A stretch of DNA of 64,000 bases. Source: Enterococcus sp. BWB1-3. Its GTDB lineage: Bacteria > Bacillota > Bacilli > Lactobacillales > Enterococcaceae. The translations under genes were made by a program, and so were the position numbers. Position 1 is the first letter of the stretch. The number at the start of each line of letters is the position of its first letter. Positions 1 to 9,476 of this stretch are shown here, one piece after another. The notes below the pieces were generated by a model that was given only the letters and a program-made list of their open reading frames with translations, was not told the origin of the DNA and ran no database searches. Where the stretch lies: positions 89,312 through 153,311 of the forward strand of contig NZ_JADOEP010000007.1 of NCBI RefSeq assembly GCF_016745275.1, read 5' to 3'.

Positions 1-143
1 TTGTGGAAACAGTAAATGTAATGAGAGATGATGTTTCAGAGCCTGGAACAAATAGAAAAGAATTAATGAGAAATGTACCGGAATCACAAGATGGATATAT
101 CAAAGTGCCGGCAATTATTGACAATGGGGAGGCTGGCGCATAA
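1..143 (+). CDS. gatC: GatC, C-terminal end (partial)
   Basis: The third reading frame is open from the window edge to TAA at 141-143 and gives about 46 residues ending in NGEAGA. The segment with MRDDV, a proline-containing linker and VPAII is typical of the C-terminus of GatC, the small subunit of the Asp/Glu-tRNA amidotransferase, which holds GatA and GatB together. The stop overlaps the gatA start (TAATG), as in other gatCAB operons. The start lies outside the window. Identity rests mostly on context and the C-terminal motif. Confidence 0.85.
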   Translation, partial: VETVNVMRDDVSEPGTNRKELMRNVPESQDGYIKVPAIIDNGEAGA

Positions 144-1612
144 TGGAAAAATTATATGATAATTCTGTTGCAGAGCTGCATAATCTTCTTGTTTCAAAAG
201 AAATTACTGCAGTGGATCTTACAAAAGCAACATTTGACCGAATCAAGGAAACTGAAACAGATATTGATGCTTTTATTACTTTAAATGAAGAAAAAGCCGT
301 GAATCTGGCTGAAGCAATTGATAAAAAAGGAATTACTGAATCAAATCCTTTAGCAGGAATTCCAATTGGGATTAAAGATAATATTGTTACAAAAGATATT
401 CTGACAACTGCAGCTTCAAAGATTTTAAACAATTTTAACCCTATATATGATGCAACAGTGATGGATAAGGTCTATCAGGCTGATTTAATTCCAGTAGGCA
501 AGCTGAATATGGATGAGTTTGCTATGGGTGGAAGCACAGAGAATTCCTACTTTAAGAAAACGAAAAATGCATGGGATTATTCTAAGGTACCAGGAGGTTC
601 TTCCGGCGGTTCTGCAGCTGCGGTTGCAGCGGGTCAGGTTCCGGTTTCTCTTGGAAGTGATACTGGTGGAAGCATCAGACAACCGGCAGCATTCAATGGG
701 ATTGTAGGAATGAAGCCTACATATGGACGAGTTTCACGATATGGTTTGATTGCTTTTTCTTCAAGTCTGGATCAAATCGGACCATTGACAAGAACAGTTG
801 AGGATAATGCGCTTGTGTTAAATGCGATCAGCGGCTTTGATCCGAAAGATGGAACTTCTGCAGGAAATTCTGTTCCTGATTTTGCTGCAGGCTTAACTGG
901 TGATATTAAGGGAATGAAGATTGCTTTACCTAAGGAATATCTGGGTGAAGGTGTAGCTCCTGATGTGCGCGAAGCAATCTTAAAGGCTGTAGAAACCTTT
1001 AAGAGCCTTGGTGCAACAATTGAAGAAGTCAGTCTTCCTCATTCTAAATATGGTGTTGCAGTTTACTATATCATTGCTTCTTCTGAAGCAAGTTCAAATC
1101 TGCAGCGTTTTGACGGTATTCGCTATGGTTATCGTTCAGAAAATATTCAAAATCTTGAAGATGTCTATGTAAATTCACGTACTGAAGGATTTGGTATTGA
1201 AGTAAAACGTCGTATTATGCTTGGAACCTTTTCACTGAGTGCCGGCTACTATGATGCCCATTTTAAAAAAGCCGGACAGGTTCGTACGCTGATTAAACAA
1301 GACTTTGAAAAAGTCTTTGCTGAGTATGATTTGATTATCGGCCCTTCAGCACCAACAGCAGCCTATGGTATTGGGGAAAATATTAATGATCCGATTACGA
1401 TGTATATGAATGATATTTTAACGATTCCTGTTAACTTGGCTGGATTGCCTGGGATGTCAATTCCAGCAGGATTTTCAGAAGGATTGCCTGTAGGTCTTCA
1501 GATTATCGGTAAAGCGTTTGATGAAGCAACAATGTATAAAGCAGCCTATGCTTTTGAACAAGCAACTGATTTTCATACAAAAAAACCAGTGATTTTAGGG
1601 GGAAATGATTAA
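143..1612 (+). CDS. gatA: Asp-tRNA(Asn)/Glu-tRNA(Gln) amidotransferase subunit A
   Basis: 489 residues, full length for GatA. This subunit hydrolyses glutamine and passes ammonia to GatB, which amidates misacylated Glu-tRNA(Gln) or Asp-tRNA(Asn). The amidase-signature catalytic parts are visible: Lys in GIKDNI (about residue 78), the Gly/Ser-rich [14 protein letters not shown], and the nucleophile Ser in [11 protein letters not shown] (about residue 177). The start is coupled to the gatC stop and the stop overlaps the gatB ATG (TAATG), so translation of the three genes is coupled. No anomalies. Confidence 0.98.
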   Translation: MEKLYDNSVAELHNLLVSKEITAVDLTKATFDRIKETETDIDAFITLNEEKAVNLAEAIDKKGITESNPLAGIPIGIKDNIVTKDILTTAASKILNNFNPIYDATVMDKVYQADLIPVGKLNMDEFAMGGSTENSYFKKTKNAWDYSKVPGGSSGGSAAAVAAGQVPVSLGSDTGGSIRQPAAFNGIVGMKPTYGRVSRYGLIAFSSSLDQIGPLTRTVEDNALVLNAISGFDPKDGTSAGNSVPDFAAGLTGDIKGMKIALPKEYLGEGVAPDVREAILKAVETFKSLGATIEEVSLPHSKYGVAVYYIIASSEASSNLQRFDGIRYGYRSENIQNLEDVYVNSRTEGFGIEVKRRIMLGTFSLSAGYYDAHFKKAGQVRTLIKQDFEKVFAEYDLIIGPSAPTAAYGIGENINDPITMYMNDILTIPVNLAGLPGMSIPAGFSEGLPVGLQIIGKAFDEATMYKAAYAFEQATDFHTKKPVILGGND

Positions 1613-3042
1613 TGAATTTTGAAACAGTCATCGGTTTGGAAGTCCATGTGGAATTAAAAACAAACTCTAAAATCTTTTCACCGGCTCCAGCCCATTTTGG
1701 TGCAGAACCTAACAGTAATACAGCAGTGATTGACTGGGGCTATCCCGGTGTCCTTCCTGTTATGAATAAAACAGCTTTGGAATTTGGAATGAAAGCAGCC
1801 CTTGCGTTGAATTGCCAAATTTCAAAAGATACACATTTTGACCGTAAAAACTATTTTTATCCGGATAACCCCAAAGCCTACCAAATTTCTCAGTTTGATC
1901 AGCCGATTGGTCATGACGGCTGGATTGAAATTGAAGTAGAAGGTCAAAAGAAGACAATTCGTATTGAACGCGTCCATTTGGAAGAAGATGCTGGTAAAAA
2001 TATCCATGGAACGGATGGATATTCTTATGTCGATTTAAACCGTCAGGGTACACCGTTGATCGAAATCGTGTCTGAGGCTGATATGCGTTCTCCGGAAGAA
2101 GCTTATGCATATTTGGAAGCTCTGCGCTCAATTATTCTCTTTACAGAAGTATCTGATGTGAAAATGGAAGAAGGATCAATGCGCTGTGATGCGAATATTT
2201 CTCTGCGCCCGTATGGACAGGAGGAATTTGGAACAAAAACAGAATTAAAAAACCTGAACTCTATGAGCTTTGTTAAAAAAGGTCTGGCTTTTGAAGAAAA
2301 ACGTCAGGCAAAAGTTCTTCTTTCAGGAGGAGAAATCCAGCAGGAAACGCGCCGTTTTGATGAAACAACGAATAAAACATTATTGATGCGTGTTAAAGAA
2401 GGATCAAGCGATTATCGTTATTTCCCGGAACCGGATATTCCACGTTTTGCAATTGACGATGCATGGATTGAACAGGTAAGGAAAACACTTCCTGAATTAC
2501 CGGCTTCACGTCGTCAACGATACAGCAGTGAGTTGGGCTTGCCGGAATATGATGCTATGGTTCTGACGCTGACAAAAGAAATGTCTGATTTCTTTGAAGC
2601 TGTATTGGCAGCCGGTGCAGATGCTAAGCAAGCATCAAACTGGTTAATGGGCGAAGTTTCTGCCTATTTAAACAGTGAAAAGATGGAACTGCTTGATACT
2701 AAGCTGACTCCGGAAAATCTTGCAGGTATGATCAAATTAATTGCAGATGGAACTATCAGTTCTAAAATTGCTAAAACAGTCTTTAAAGAATTGATTGAAC
2801 ATGGTGGAGATGCGAAAGAAGTTGTTGAAGCGAAAGGACTGGTTCAGCTATCTGATCCTGCACAGCTGCTTCCAATAATTAATGAAGTGTTGGACAATAA
2901 TCAACAATCCGTTGATGACTTCAAAAATGGGAAAGACCGTGCTGTTGGATTCTTAGTTGGACAGATTATGAAAGCAACAAAAGGAAAGGCAAATCCCGGC
3001 GTTGTGAACAAGCTATTACAGGAAGAGTTAGCAAAACGATAG
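1612..3042 (+). CDS. gatB: Asp-tRNA(Asn)/Glu-tRNA(Gln) amidotransferase subunit B
   Basis: 476 residues, full length. GatB is the kinase/transamidase subunit: it phosphorylates the tRNA-linked Glu or Asp and accepts ammonia from GatA. The N-terminal [12 protein letters not shown] motif, the EDAGKN segment and the [13 protein letters not shown] segment are characteristic. The C-terminal helical and YqeY-like tail (about residues 330-476, including [17 protein letters not shown]) binds the tRNA elbow. The ATG overlaps the gatA stop; dgkB follows after 17 bp. Confidence 0.98.
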   Translation: MNFETVIGLEVHVELKTNSKIFSPAPAHFGAEPNSNTAVIDWGYPGVLPVMNKTALEFGMKAALALNCQISKDTHFDRKNYFYPDNPKAYQISQFDQPIGHDGWIEIEVEGQKKTIRIERVHLEEDAGKNIHGTDGYSYVDLNRQGTPLIEIVSEADMRSPEEAYAYLEALRSIILFTEVSDVKMEEGSMRCDANISLRPYGQEEFGTKTELKNLNSMSFVKKGLAFEEKRQAKVLLSGGEIQQETRRFDETTNKTLLMRVKEGSSDYRYFPEPDIPRFAIDDAWIEQVRKTLPELPASRRQRYSSELGLPEYDAMVLTLTKEMSDFFEAVLAAGADAKQASNWLMGEVSAYLNSEKMELLDTKLTPENLAGMIKLIADGTISSKIAKTVFKELIEHGGDAKEVVEAKGLVQLSDPAQLLPIINEVLDNNQQSVDDFKNGKDRAVGFLVGQIMKATKGKANPGVVNKLLQEELAKR

Positions 3043-3059
3043 AAAGCAGCTGACAGGAT

Positions 3060-4118
3060 ATGAAAAAAGCAAGAGTTATCTATAATCCAACATCCGGAAA
3101 GGAACTGGTCAAAAAGAACTTGGCGGATATCCTCAATGTCTTAGAGGAATCTGGTTATGAAGCAAGTGCATATGCGACAACTCCGGAACAGGATTCTGCA
3201 AAAAATGAAGCAAAACGTGCAGCTTTACAGGGATTTGATTTGATTGTTGCCGCTGGGGGAGACGGTACGATTAATGAAGTGGTCAATGGCATTGCTCCTC
3301 TTGAAAAACGTCCGTTGATGGCTGTTATTCCGGCAGGAACGACAAATGACTATGCCCGAGCACTAAAGATTCCTAGAAACAATATTCTAGAAGCTGCAAA
3401 AGTGATTCAAAAAAATCAGACGGTGAAAATGGATATTGGTCAGGCTGCTGAAAATTATTTTATTAACATTGCTGCCGGCGGGCACTTGACTGAATTAACG
3501 TATGAGGTGCCTTCTGAACTGAAAAGTATTTTTGGCTATCTTGCATATTTGGTAAAGGGAGCAGAAATGCTGCCGAGAGTAAAGCCGATCAAAATGAGAA
3601 TGACTTATGATGACGGTGTTTATGAAGGAAATGCCTCTATGTTCTTTTTAGGTCTGACTAATTCGGTAGGAGGCTTTGAACAGATTGCTCCTGATGCAAA
3701 ACTGGACGACGGCAAGTTTTCATTAATTATTGTAAAAACAGCAAACATCTTTGAAATTGTTCATCTGGTGGCATTGATGCTGAATGGCGGAAAACATGTA
3801 GAAGATAATCGTCTGATTTATACGAAAACAAACTATCTCCATGCAGAGACACTGAATGCTGAAAACAGGATGCTCATTAACCTTGATGGTGAATACGGCG
3901 GAGAAGCACCTATGACCTTTAAGAATCTGCATCAGCATATCGAAATGTTTGCAAATATGGATGATATTCCTTCTGACGCTGTTATTGGAATTGTTGATGA
4001 AGATGAAGAAGATTATGAAGGGATTACCAGAGATTTTGTGAAGGAAGTTGAAAAGCTGACAGATCAGGATATCGATGGTGATGGAAAAATTGCCGGAGGA
4101 GAAAAAGTTAAAAAATAA
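3060..4118 (+). CDS. dgkB: Diacylglycerol kinase (DgkB/DagK family) with C-terminal EF-hand-like loop
   Basis: 352 residues, about 50 longer than the ~300 residues usual for DgkB. The lipid-kinase catalytic motif GGDGTINEVVNG (about residues 67-78) and the IPAGTTNDYARAL motif are present, so it should phosphorylate diacylglycerol released by lipoteichoic acid synthesis and return it to the phosphatidate pool at the membrane. The acidic tail (from about residue 305) ends in a segment with D-x-D-x-D-G-x-I-x-x-x-E spacing (DIDGDGKIAGGE), the canonical 12-residue EF-hand calcium loop. Calcium binding is inference; the motif is seen directly. Follows gatB by 17 bp and is likely in the same transcript, as in other Firmicutes. 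Confidence 0.93.
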   Translation: MKKARVIYNPTSGKELVKKNLADILNVLEESGYEASAYATTPEQDSAKNEAKRAALQGFDLIVAAGGDGTINEVVNGIAPLEKRPLMAVIPAGTTNDYARALKIPRNNILEAAKVIQKNQTVKMDIGQAAENYFINIAAGGHLTELTYEVPSELKSIFGYLAYLVKGAEMLPRVKPIKMRMTYDDGVYEGNASMFFLGLTNSVGGFEQIAPDAKLDDGKFSLIIVKTANIFEIVHLVALMLNGGKHVEDNRLIYTKTNYLHAETLNAENRMLINLDGEYGGEAPMTFKNLHQHIEMFANMDDIPSDAVIGIVDEDEEDYEGITRDFVKEVEKLTDQDIDGDGKIAGGEKVKK

Positions 4119-4154
4119 CCTTTGATTTTAGGAAGCATTATTATTATATGAAAT

Positions 4155-4262
4155 ATAAGCTGAAATTTAATGAAAATCGCCAGTCGACTGCCATGGTGCG
4201 GTCGTACTGCGCACTTTCAGAAGAAGTGCTGATTTTCTTGAATTTCAGCTTTTTTGTTCTGT
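4155..4262 (+). terminator. Large stem-loop terminator after dgkB
   Basis: AGCTGAAATT followed by TGAAAATC pairs with GATTTTC and AATTTCAGCT about 65 nt later, and the 3' arm runs into TTTTTTG. The loop itself holds a further small hairpin (GCACTT / AAGTGC) and the palindrome CAGTCGACTG. It separates the gat-dgkB operon from the CRISPR leader. Confidence 0.7.
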
Positions 4263-4327
4263 TAGAAAGGGAGATAATATTGGGAATGCTCGAGCGGCAG
4301 GATAAAAAAATTGGTTTACGATTGAAG

Positions 4328-4369
4328 CTGTCGACCTTTAATACTGTAGAAAAGGTGGGCGATCGACAG
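4328..4369 (+). other. Conserved hairpin upstream of CRISPR leader 1
   Basis: CTGTCGACCTTT pairs with AAAGG and TCGACAG across a 7-nt bulge. The same CTGTCGA...TCGACAG hairpin precedes arrays 2 and 3 (18590-18635 and 25630-25673). Here it lacks a T-tract, so it is not itself a good terminator. Confidence 0.6.
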
Positions 4370-4390
4370 TTAATAGAAACATTGCTAGCA

Positions 4391-4502
4391 TTGACTTTTG
4401 AGTAATAACTACAGTAAAATGGAGAGGTCAAAGCGAGAAAGTTAGCTGATCGACAGAACAGGCGCTGAAAATCCTTATGTGGTAAGGGGAAAATAGGTAC
4501 CC
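4391..4502 (+). promoter_or_regulatory. CRISPR leader 1 with promoter
   Basis: A sigma-A-like promoter, TTGACT (4391-4396), 18-bp spacer, TAAAAT (4415-4420), drives transcription toward the array. It is followed by GATCGACAGAA and a CCTTAT...AAGGGG segment just before the first repeat. The same order and spacing occur upstream of arrays 2 and 3, which marks this as the leader and fixes the array orientation as plus strand. Confidence 0.75.
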
Positions 4503-5125
4503 GTTTTAATCTAAACAGAGTGTAATGTAAATTTGGATAAATGAATGGGTGAAAGAACTTAAAGGGCAGTTTTAATCTAAACAGAGTGTAATGTAAATAT
4601 AATTGGAATGATGTAATAGACCTAAAAGCTGATGGTTTTAATCTAAACAGAGTGTAATGTAAATACAACAGAAATTTCTAAAACGGCACAAGTTTTAGCG
4701 TTTTAATCTAAACAGAGTGTAATGTAAATCAGACCCAGCAATAATGTAACCGAATGTTGATAAAAGTTTTAATCTAAACAGAGTGTAATGTAAATATTCT
4801 AAAACTGGCGGTAAGGTATATTACGCTTTTGTTTTAATCTAAACAGAGTGTAATGTAAATGATTTTAAAAATCAGATACAAGCGTTAACAGTTACACGTT
4901 TTAATCTAAACAGAGTGTAATGTAAATGCTAGATCATGCAACTGAAAATGCCGAATATGTAGAGTTTTAATCTAAACAGAGTGTAATGTAAATATAAAGC
5001 GGAATTAATGTTATATATGCGTGATTTCTGTTTTAATCTAAACAGAGTGTAATGTAAATTCCGAATTCATGTTCTGGTTGATTGTTCATATTTTGGTTTT
5101 AATTTAAACAGAATGAAATTTATAA
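4503..5125 (+). CRISPR. CRISPR array 1: nine identical repeats plus one degenerate terminal repeat
   Basis: Nine identical 30-bp repeats start at 4503, 4569, 4635, 4700, 4766, 4831, 4898, 4964 and 5030; a tenth at 5096 is degenerate, as expected at the leader-distal end. The repeat begins GTTTTAATCT and ends ATGTAAAT, the ending typical of the type I-B/rliB repeats of Listeria. The nine spacers are 35-37 bp and all different. No cas gene is near, so interference would need Cas proteins from elsewhere, or the array acts as a stand-alone RNA. The subtype is inferred from the repeat only. Confidence 0.97.
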
Positions 5126-5128
5126 AAG

Positions 5129-5160
5129 TCATGGTTATTTCTGAAACCATGTTTTTTTTT
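5129..5160 (+). terminator. Terminator after CRISPR array 1
   Basis: ATGGTT, a short loop, AACCAT and then a run of nine T residues directly follow the degenerate last repeat. This closes the array transcript that starts at the leader promoter. Confidence 0.8.
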
Positions 5161-5312
5161 GAAATTCCCAATGTATCTTTGACCATACAATATCACTAGG
5201 TCACTGCGTATTCTAATGTTCTATTTTACTTTCCTGTTTTAAACGAAACATGATTGCTTTTCCTGCTGATTTTCATTAGAATGGAACAAGTGAGAAGAGG
5301 AAGGAACGAATT

Positions 5313-6677
5313 ATGAAAACACAACCAGTACAGAAGAACGAAACAATTGAAGTAGAAATTATTGATTTAACTCATGAAGGCTTAGGTGTCGGTAAAGTGG
5401 ATGGTTATCCGCTTTTCATAGAAAACAGCCTTCCTGGAGAAAAGGTAAAAATTCTGGTTTTAAAGGCTGGAACTAAATTTGGCTATGGAAAAGTTCTGGA
5501 ACGTCTGACGGACAGTCCTGATAGAGTCATGCTGACTGACGAAAGTCTTTTGAGAACAGGCATTGCTCCGCTTCAGCATATGACTTATGAAGCTCAGCTT
5601 CTATTTAAACAAAAACAAGTCGAAAAAGTTCTGGAAAAAATCAGTAAAATGCCGGATGTTCCTGTTTTGCCGACTGTTGGAATGGTTAATCCTGTGGGCT
5701 ACCGGAATAAAGCTCAGATTCCAGTTAGAAAAGTTGCCGGTCAGATCGAAACAGGTTTTTACCGCAAAAACAGTCATGATTTGATTCCTATTAAAGATTT
5801 TCATATTCAAGATCCGGCAATTGATCAGGCTATTGTAGTCATTCGTGATATTCTGGCTCGCTTCAATGTGAAGATTTATGATGAGAAGGGACACGTTGGA
5901 AATCTGCGCCATATCATTATTCGTCGTGGTCATTACTCTCATCAAATGATGGTTGTATTGGTAACCAGAACAGGGAAGATATTTAAGCATGAACAAATTA
6001 CAGAAGAAATTTTGAAGGAACTGCCTGAAGTTGTTTCGATTATTCAAAATATTAATCCAGATAAGACCAATGTTATTTTAGGAAAAGAATCCAAGCTGCT
6101 CTACGGTAAAGATCATATTGAAGATCAGCTGTTAGGAAAAACTTATCAAATTTCAGCCCCCTCTTTTTATCAGGTGAATACAGAACAGACAGAGTTTATG
6201 TATCAGACAGCAATGGATTTTGCGGGACTTTCAAAAGACGATATCATCATTGATGCCTATTGCGGAATTGGAACTATTGGATTGTCGATGGCAGATCGAG
6301 TGAACCATGTTTATGGAGTCGAAATTGTTAAAGAGGCAATTGATGATGCAAAAATAAACGCCTTCAACAACAGTATAGAGAATGTTACGTTTAAAACTGG
6401 CTCTGCTGAAAAAGTGATGAAGAAATGGAAAGAGTCCAGTATTGACCCAACGGTTTTAGTTGTTGATCCGCCTAGAAAAGGATTGACAGAGCCATTTATT
6501 GAAACAGCTATTGAGATGCAGCCGGAACGAATTATTTATATTTCATGTAATCCTGCAACCCTGGCAAGAGATTTGAAACTGTTTGCTTCAAACTATGAAG
6601 TGAAGAAAGTTCAGCCAATCGATCTGTTTCCTCAGACCCATCATGTGGAAAGTGTTACTTTGTTGCAAAGAAAATAA
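5313..6677 (+). CDS. rlmCD: 23S rRNA (uracil-C5)-methyltransferase, RlmCD/RumA family
   Basis: 454 residues. An N-terminal TRAM RNA-binding domain (about residues 8-65) precedes the central RumA-type domain and a SAM-binding methyltransferase domain (DAYCGIGTIGLSMA, VVDPPRKGL). The catalytic cysteine sits in SCNPATLARDL near residue 412. It should methylate U747 and/or U1939 of 23S rRNA. The [4Fe-4S] cysteine cluster usual in RumA (CGGCQLQH) is replaced by GIAPLQH, so the cluster is probably absent. SD GAGGAAGG lies upstream of the ATG. Monocistronic, with a strong terminator after it. Confidence 0.92.
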   Translation: MKTQPVQKNETIEVEIIDLTHEGLGVGKVDGYPLFIENSLPGEKVKILVLKAGTKFGYGKVLERLTDSPDRVMLTDESLLRTGIAPLQHMTYEAQLLFKQKQVEKVLEKISKMPDVPVLPTVGMVNPVGYRNKAQIPVRKVAGQIETGFYRKNSHDLIPIKDFHIQDPAIDQAIVVIRDILARFNVKIYDEKGHVGNLRHIIIRRGHYSHQMMVVLVTRTGKIFKHEQITEEILKELPEVVSIIQNINPDKTNVILGKESKLLYGKDHIEDQLLGKTYQISAPSFYQVNTEQTEFMYQTAMDFAGLSKDDIIIDAYCGIGTIGLSMADRVNHVYGVEIVKEAIDDAKINAFNNSIENVTFKTGSAEKVMKKWKESSIDPTVLVVDPPRKGLTEPFIETAIEMQPERIIYISCNPATLARDLKLFASNYEVKKVQPIDLFPQTHHVESVTLLQRK

Positions 6678-6687
6678 TAATATATGT

Positions 6688-6726
6688 GAGAGACATTCCT
6701 TGAAAGCGGGATGTCTCTTTTTGTCG
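6688..6726 (+). terminator. Terminator after rlmCD
   Basis: GAGACATTCC, an 8-nt loop, GGGATGTCTC and then TTTTTG: a 10-bp stem with a T-tract. Confidence 0.88.
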
Positions 6727-6923
6727 AAAATTTGCAGGATTATTAGCGGGTATTATTGAATAGAAAAAGCTGTATATGGAACGAGAGAATCTGCTTGCCA
6801 AATATAAATATATAAAATAAACGCCTGAATTCTCTTCTTATTTTACAGAATTTCACAAAATTTCGGGAAAATTAAGCAAAAAAACCTTATTGAGAAAAGT
6901 TCTCAGTACTTTCAGCAAATTAA

Positions 6924-6965
6924 TTGTATGTTTTTTCACAAAGAAGTAATAATTTTTGATATACT
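6924..6965 (+). promoter_or_regulatory. Promoter of the hydrogenase operon with candidate Rex operator
   Basis: TTGTAT-N6-TCACAA (6924-6941) matches the Rex consensus TTGTGA-N6-TCACAA in 10 of 12 positions, and a TATACT -10 box lies at 6960-6965 with the right half-site at the -35 position. Rex represses fermentation and hydrogenase genes at low NADH/NAD+ in many Firmicutes. The site is imperfect; its place over the promoter and the better site at 11897 support it. The rest of the 6727-7053 gap shows only AT-rich sequence. Confidence 0.45.
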
Positions 6966-7053
6966 AAGGGTGTCGAAAATGAAAGCGTTACCTGTATCGG
7001 TGTAGTTTGTAAGTTGCTAATTTAAAGAAGTTGAAGGAGGGACTGAAAGGAAA

Positions 7054-7557
7054 ATGAGTGTAAAAGAATTGACGTTTGAATTTATTGAAACGGAAAGTCA
7101 GAAACAGGAATTTGACACAGCCTTAAATTATTTAAAGGATCAGCAAGGCGCACAAATGCCTGCTTTACAGGAAGCACAGCGAATATACAGTTACTTGCCG
7201 ATTGAGGTGCTGGAACGTATTTCTGAAAAACTGGATATTCCCCTAGAGGAGCTTTACAGTACTGCCACGTTTTACTCACAGTTTTCTTTTGTACCTAAAG
7301 GAGAGTTCACAATCAGTATCTGCATGGGAACAGCTTGCTATGTAAAGGGTGCGGGAAATATTTTAGATTCTTATGAAAATGAACTGCAGATCAAAGCCGG
7401 AGAAACAACAGCTGATCGAAAATTTACATTGGAATCCTGTCGCTGTATAGGTGCTTGTGGACTGGCTCCTGTTTTGACAGTTAATGAAGAAGTATATGGT
7501 CGTCTGACGCAGAAAAAAGGGGATAAAGTTCTTGCAACATACCTCAAGAAAGCTTAG
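7054..7557 (+). CDS. hydC: NADH-dependent hydrogenase, NuoE-like subunit (HydC type)
   Basis: 167 residues, a thioredoxin-fold [2Fe-2S] protein of the NuoE/24-kDa family. The four cluster cysteines are seen as CMGTAC (about residues 91-96) and CRCIGAC (about 130-136). In bifurcating hydrogenases this small subunit passes electrons between the flavin subunit and the catalytic subunit. It is followed 35 bp later by the NuoF-like gene and then HydA, the usual hydCBA order. SD GGAGG precedes the ATG. It is soluble, with no membrane segments. Confidence 0.93.
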   Translation: MSVKELTFEFIETESQKQEFDTALNYLKDQQGAQMPALQEAQRIYSYLPIEVLERISEKLDIPLEELYSTATFYSQFSFVPKGEFTISICMGTACYVKGAGNILDSYENELQIKAGETTADRKFTLESCRCIGACGLAPVLTVNEEVYGRLTQKKGDKVLATYLKKA

Positions 7558-7592
7558 TCTGTCGCGTAGTCTTTAAAACAGGAGAAAAGTCT

Positions 7593-9464
7593 ATGAAAAA
7601 TTGGAGTCAATTAAATGAGCTTCGAGAGGCATACCGAAATAAAATCAGTATTCGTCTTGATGAAGGCGGAGATTCCCAGTACAATAAGGAAATTATGGTA
7701 TGTGCCGGAACAGGATGCCTGTCTTCAAAAAGCAAAGAGTTTATCCATATGATGGAAGAGGAGCTGGAAAAAAACGGTATTCGTGAAACAATCAATATTG
7801 TTTCTACTGGTTGCTTTGGTCTGTGTGAACAAGGACCGATCGTTATTATCTATCCAGAAGGAACTTTTTACCATCAAGTTAAACCAAAAGATGCTAAAAA
7901 AATTGTAGCTCAACATATTATAAAAGGAGAGATTGTTGAAAAGCTGCTGTATCACGATCATAAGACGAAAGAAATTATCAATAAATTGTTGGATACTCCA
8001 TTTTATCAAAAACAGGAACGAGTAGCATTGCGAAACTGCGGTCGTATTGATCCAGAAAAGATAGAAGAGTATATTGCGTTTGATGGGTATCAGGGGTTGG
8101 CTAAAGTCTTGAATGTCTATACACCAGCTGACGTTCTCAATACCTTGGAGATATCTGGTTTGCGTGGTCGAGGCGGTGCAGGGTTTCCAACCTTTATGAA
8201 ATGGGGCTTTGCCAAAGAAAGCCGATCAGATCAAAAATATGTCATTTGCAACGCTGATGAGGGAGATCCAGGGGCGTTCATGGATCGTTCTGTGCTGGAG
8301 GGTGATCCGCATGCGGTTATTGAAGCAATGGCTATTGCAGGATATACGATTGGTGCGAATCAAGGCTATGTATATGTGAGAGCAGAATATCCGACAGCGG
8401 TGAAACGTCTGCGAATTGCGATTGAACAGGCTCGTGAAAATGGCTTTTTAGGTGAAAAGATTTTAGGTTCAGAGTTTTCTTTTGATTTGGATCTTCGATT
8501 AGGCTCAGGTGCATTTGTCTGTGGAGAAGAAACTGCTTTACTTGAAAGTATTGAAGGGAAGCGTGGTGAGCCGCGTCCTCGTCCGCCATTTCCAGCAGTT
8601 AAAGGACTATTTGGAAAGCCGACTATTGTAAATAATGTGGAAACCTATGCCAATATCCCCCAAATTATCGTTAAAGGCCCTGATTGGTTTGCATCAATGG
8701 GAACCAAGAAATCTAAGGGAACGAAAGTGTTTGCTTTAGGTGGGAAGATTAAAAATACCGGTTTGGTTGAAGTGCCTATGGGGACTACTTTGAGAGAAAT
8801 TGTTGAAGACATTGGCGGAGGAATTCCTGATGGCAGGACATTCAAAGCAGCACAGACTGGCGGACCGTCTGGAGGCTGTATTCCGGTAGAACACTATGAT
8901 GTACCGATTGACTATGATAATTTAACAGAGATCGGCTCCATGATGGGCTCTGGCGGTCTGATTGTTATGGATGATCAAAACTGTATGGTAGATATTGCCA
9001 AGTTCTTTTTAGAATTTACAGTGGAAGAAAGCTGTGGAAAATGTGTTCCATGCAGAATAGGAACAAAAAGACTTTTGGAGCTTCTTGAAAAAATCACCAT
9101 GGGGAAAGCAACACTGGAAGACTTGGATAAAATGGAAGCATTATGTCATCATATTAGTGAAAACTCGTTATGTGGTTTAGGACAGACAGCTCCAAACCCT
9201 GTGCTGTCCACCTATCATTATTTCAAAGAAGAATACCTGGCTCATGTTCTGGAACGCCGTTGTCCATCAGGTGTTTGTAAAAATCTGATTCAATATACCA
9301 TCGATCCGGAAAATTGTACCGGCTGCAGTGCCTGTGCAAAAACCTGTCCGGTATCAGCCATTCATGGAGAAGTCAAGAAGATCTATGAAATTGATCAGGA
9401 AGTCTGTATTAAATGTGGATTATGTATTGACACTTGTCGCTTTAATGCAATTAATGTGGGTTAG
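7593..9464 (+). CDS. hydB: NADH-dependent [FeFe] hydrogenase, NuoF-like flavoprotein subunit (HydB type)
   Basis: 623 residues in the fused architecture typical of bifurcating hydrogenases. An N-terminal [2Fe-2S] thioredoxin-like domain (CAGTGC and CFGLC, residues 30-90) precedes the NuoF NADH/FMN domain (GRGGAGFPTFMKW, ADEGDPGAFMDRS, GAFVCGEETALL). Next is the ESCGKCVPCRIG [4Fe-4S] motif near residue 480, then a C-terminal 2x[4Fe-4S] ferredoxin domain (CTGCSACAKTC, CIKCGLCIDTC). It should bind NADH and exchange electrons with ferredoxin in concert with HydA. It lies between hydC and hydA, 12 bp before the latter. Confidence 0.95.
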   Translation: MKNWSQLNELREAYRNKISIRLDEGGDSQYNKEIMVCAGTGCLSSKSKEFIHMMEEELEKNGIRETINIVSTGCFGLCEQGPIVIIYPEGTFYHQVKPKDAKKIVAQHIIKGEIVEKLLYHDHKTKEIINKLLDTPFYQKQERVALRNCGRIDPEKIEEYIAFDGYQGLAKVLNVYTPADVLNTLEISGLRGRGGAGFPTFMKWGFAKESRSDQKYVICNADEGDPGAFMDRSVLEGDPHAVIEAMAIAGYTIGANQGYVYVRAEYPTAVKRLRIAIEQARENGFLGEKILGSEFSFDLDLRLGSGAFVCGEETALLESIEGKRGEPRPRPPFPAVKGLFGKPTIVNNVETYANIPQIIVKGPDWFASMGTKKSKGTKVFALGGKIKNTGLVEVPMGTTLREIVEDIGGGIPDGRTFKAAQTGGPSGGCIPVEHYDVPIDYDNLTEIGSMMGSGGLIVMDDQNCMVDIAKFFLEFTVEESCGKCVPCRIGTKRLLELLEKITMGKATLEDLDKMEALCHHISENSLCGLGQTAPNPVLSTYHYFKEEYLAHVLERRCPSGVCKNLIQYTIDPENCTGCSACAKTCPVSAIHGEVKKIYEIDQEVCIKCGLCIDTCRFNAINVG

Positions 9465-9476
9465 GAGGCGGAACCT

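Noticed and set aside
4144..4668. A 174-codon minus-strand open frame across CRISPR array 1.
   Set aside because: It is read through the repeats (the product repeats LHYTLFRLK) and has no SD; it is a by-product of the 66-bp period.
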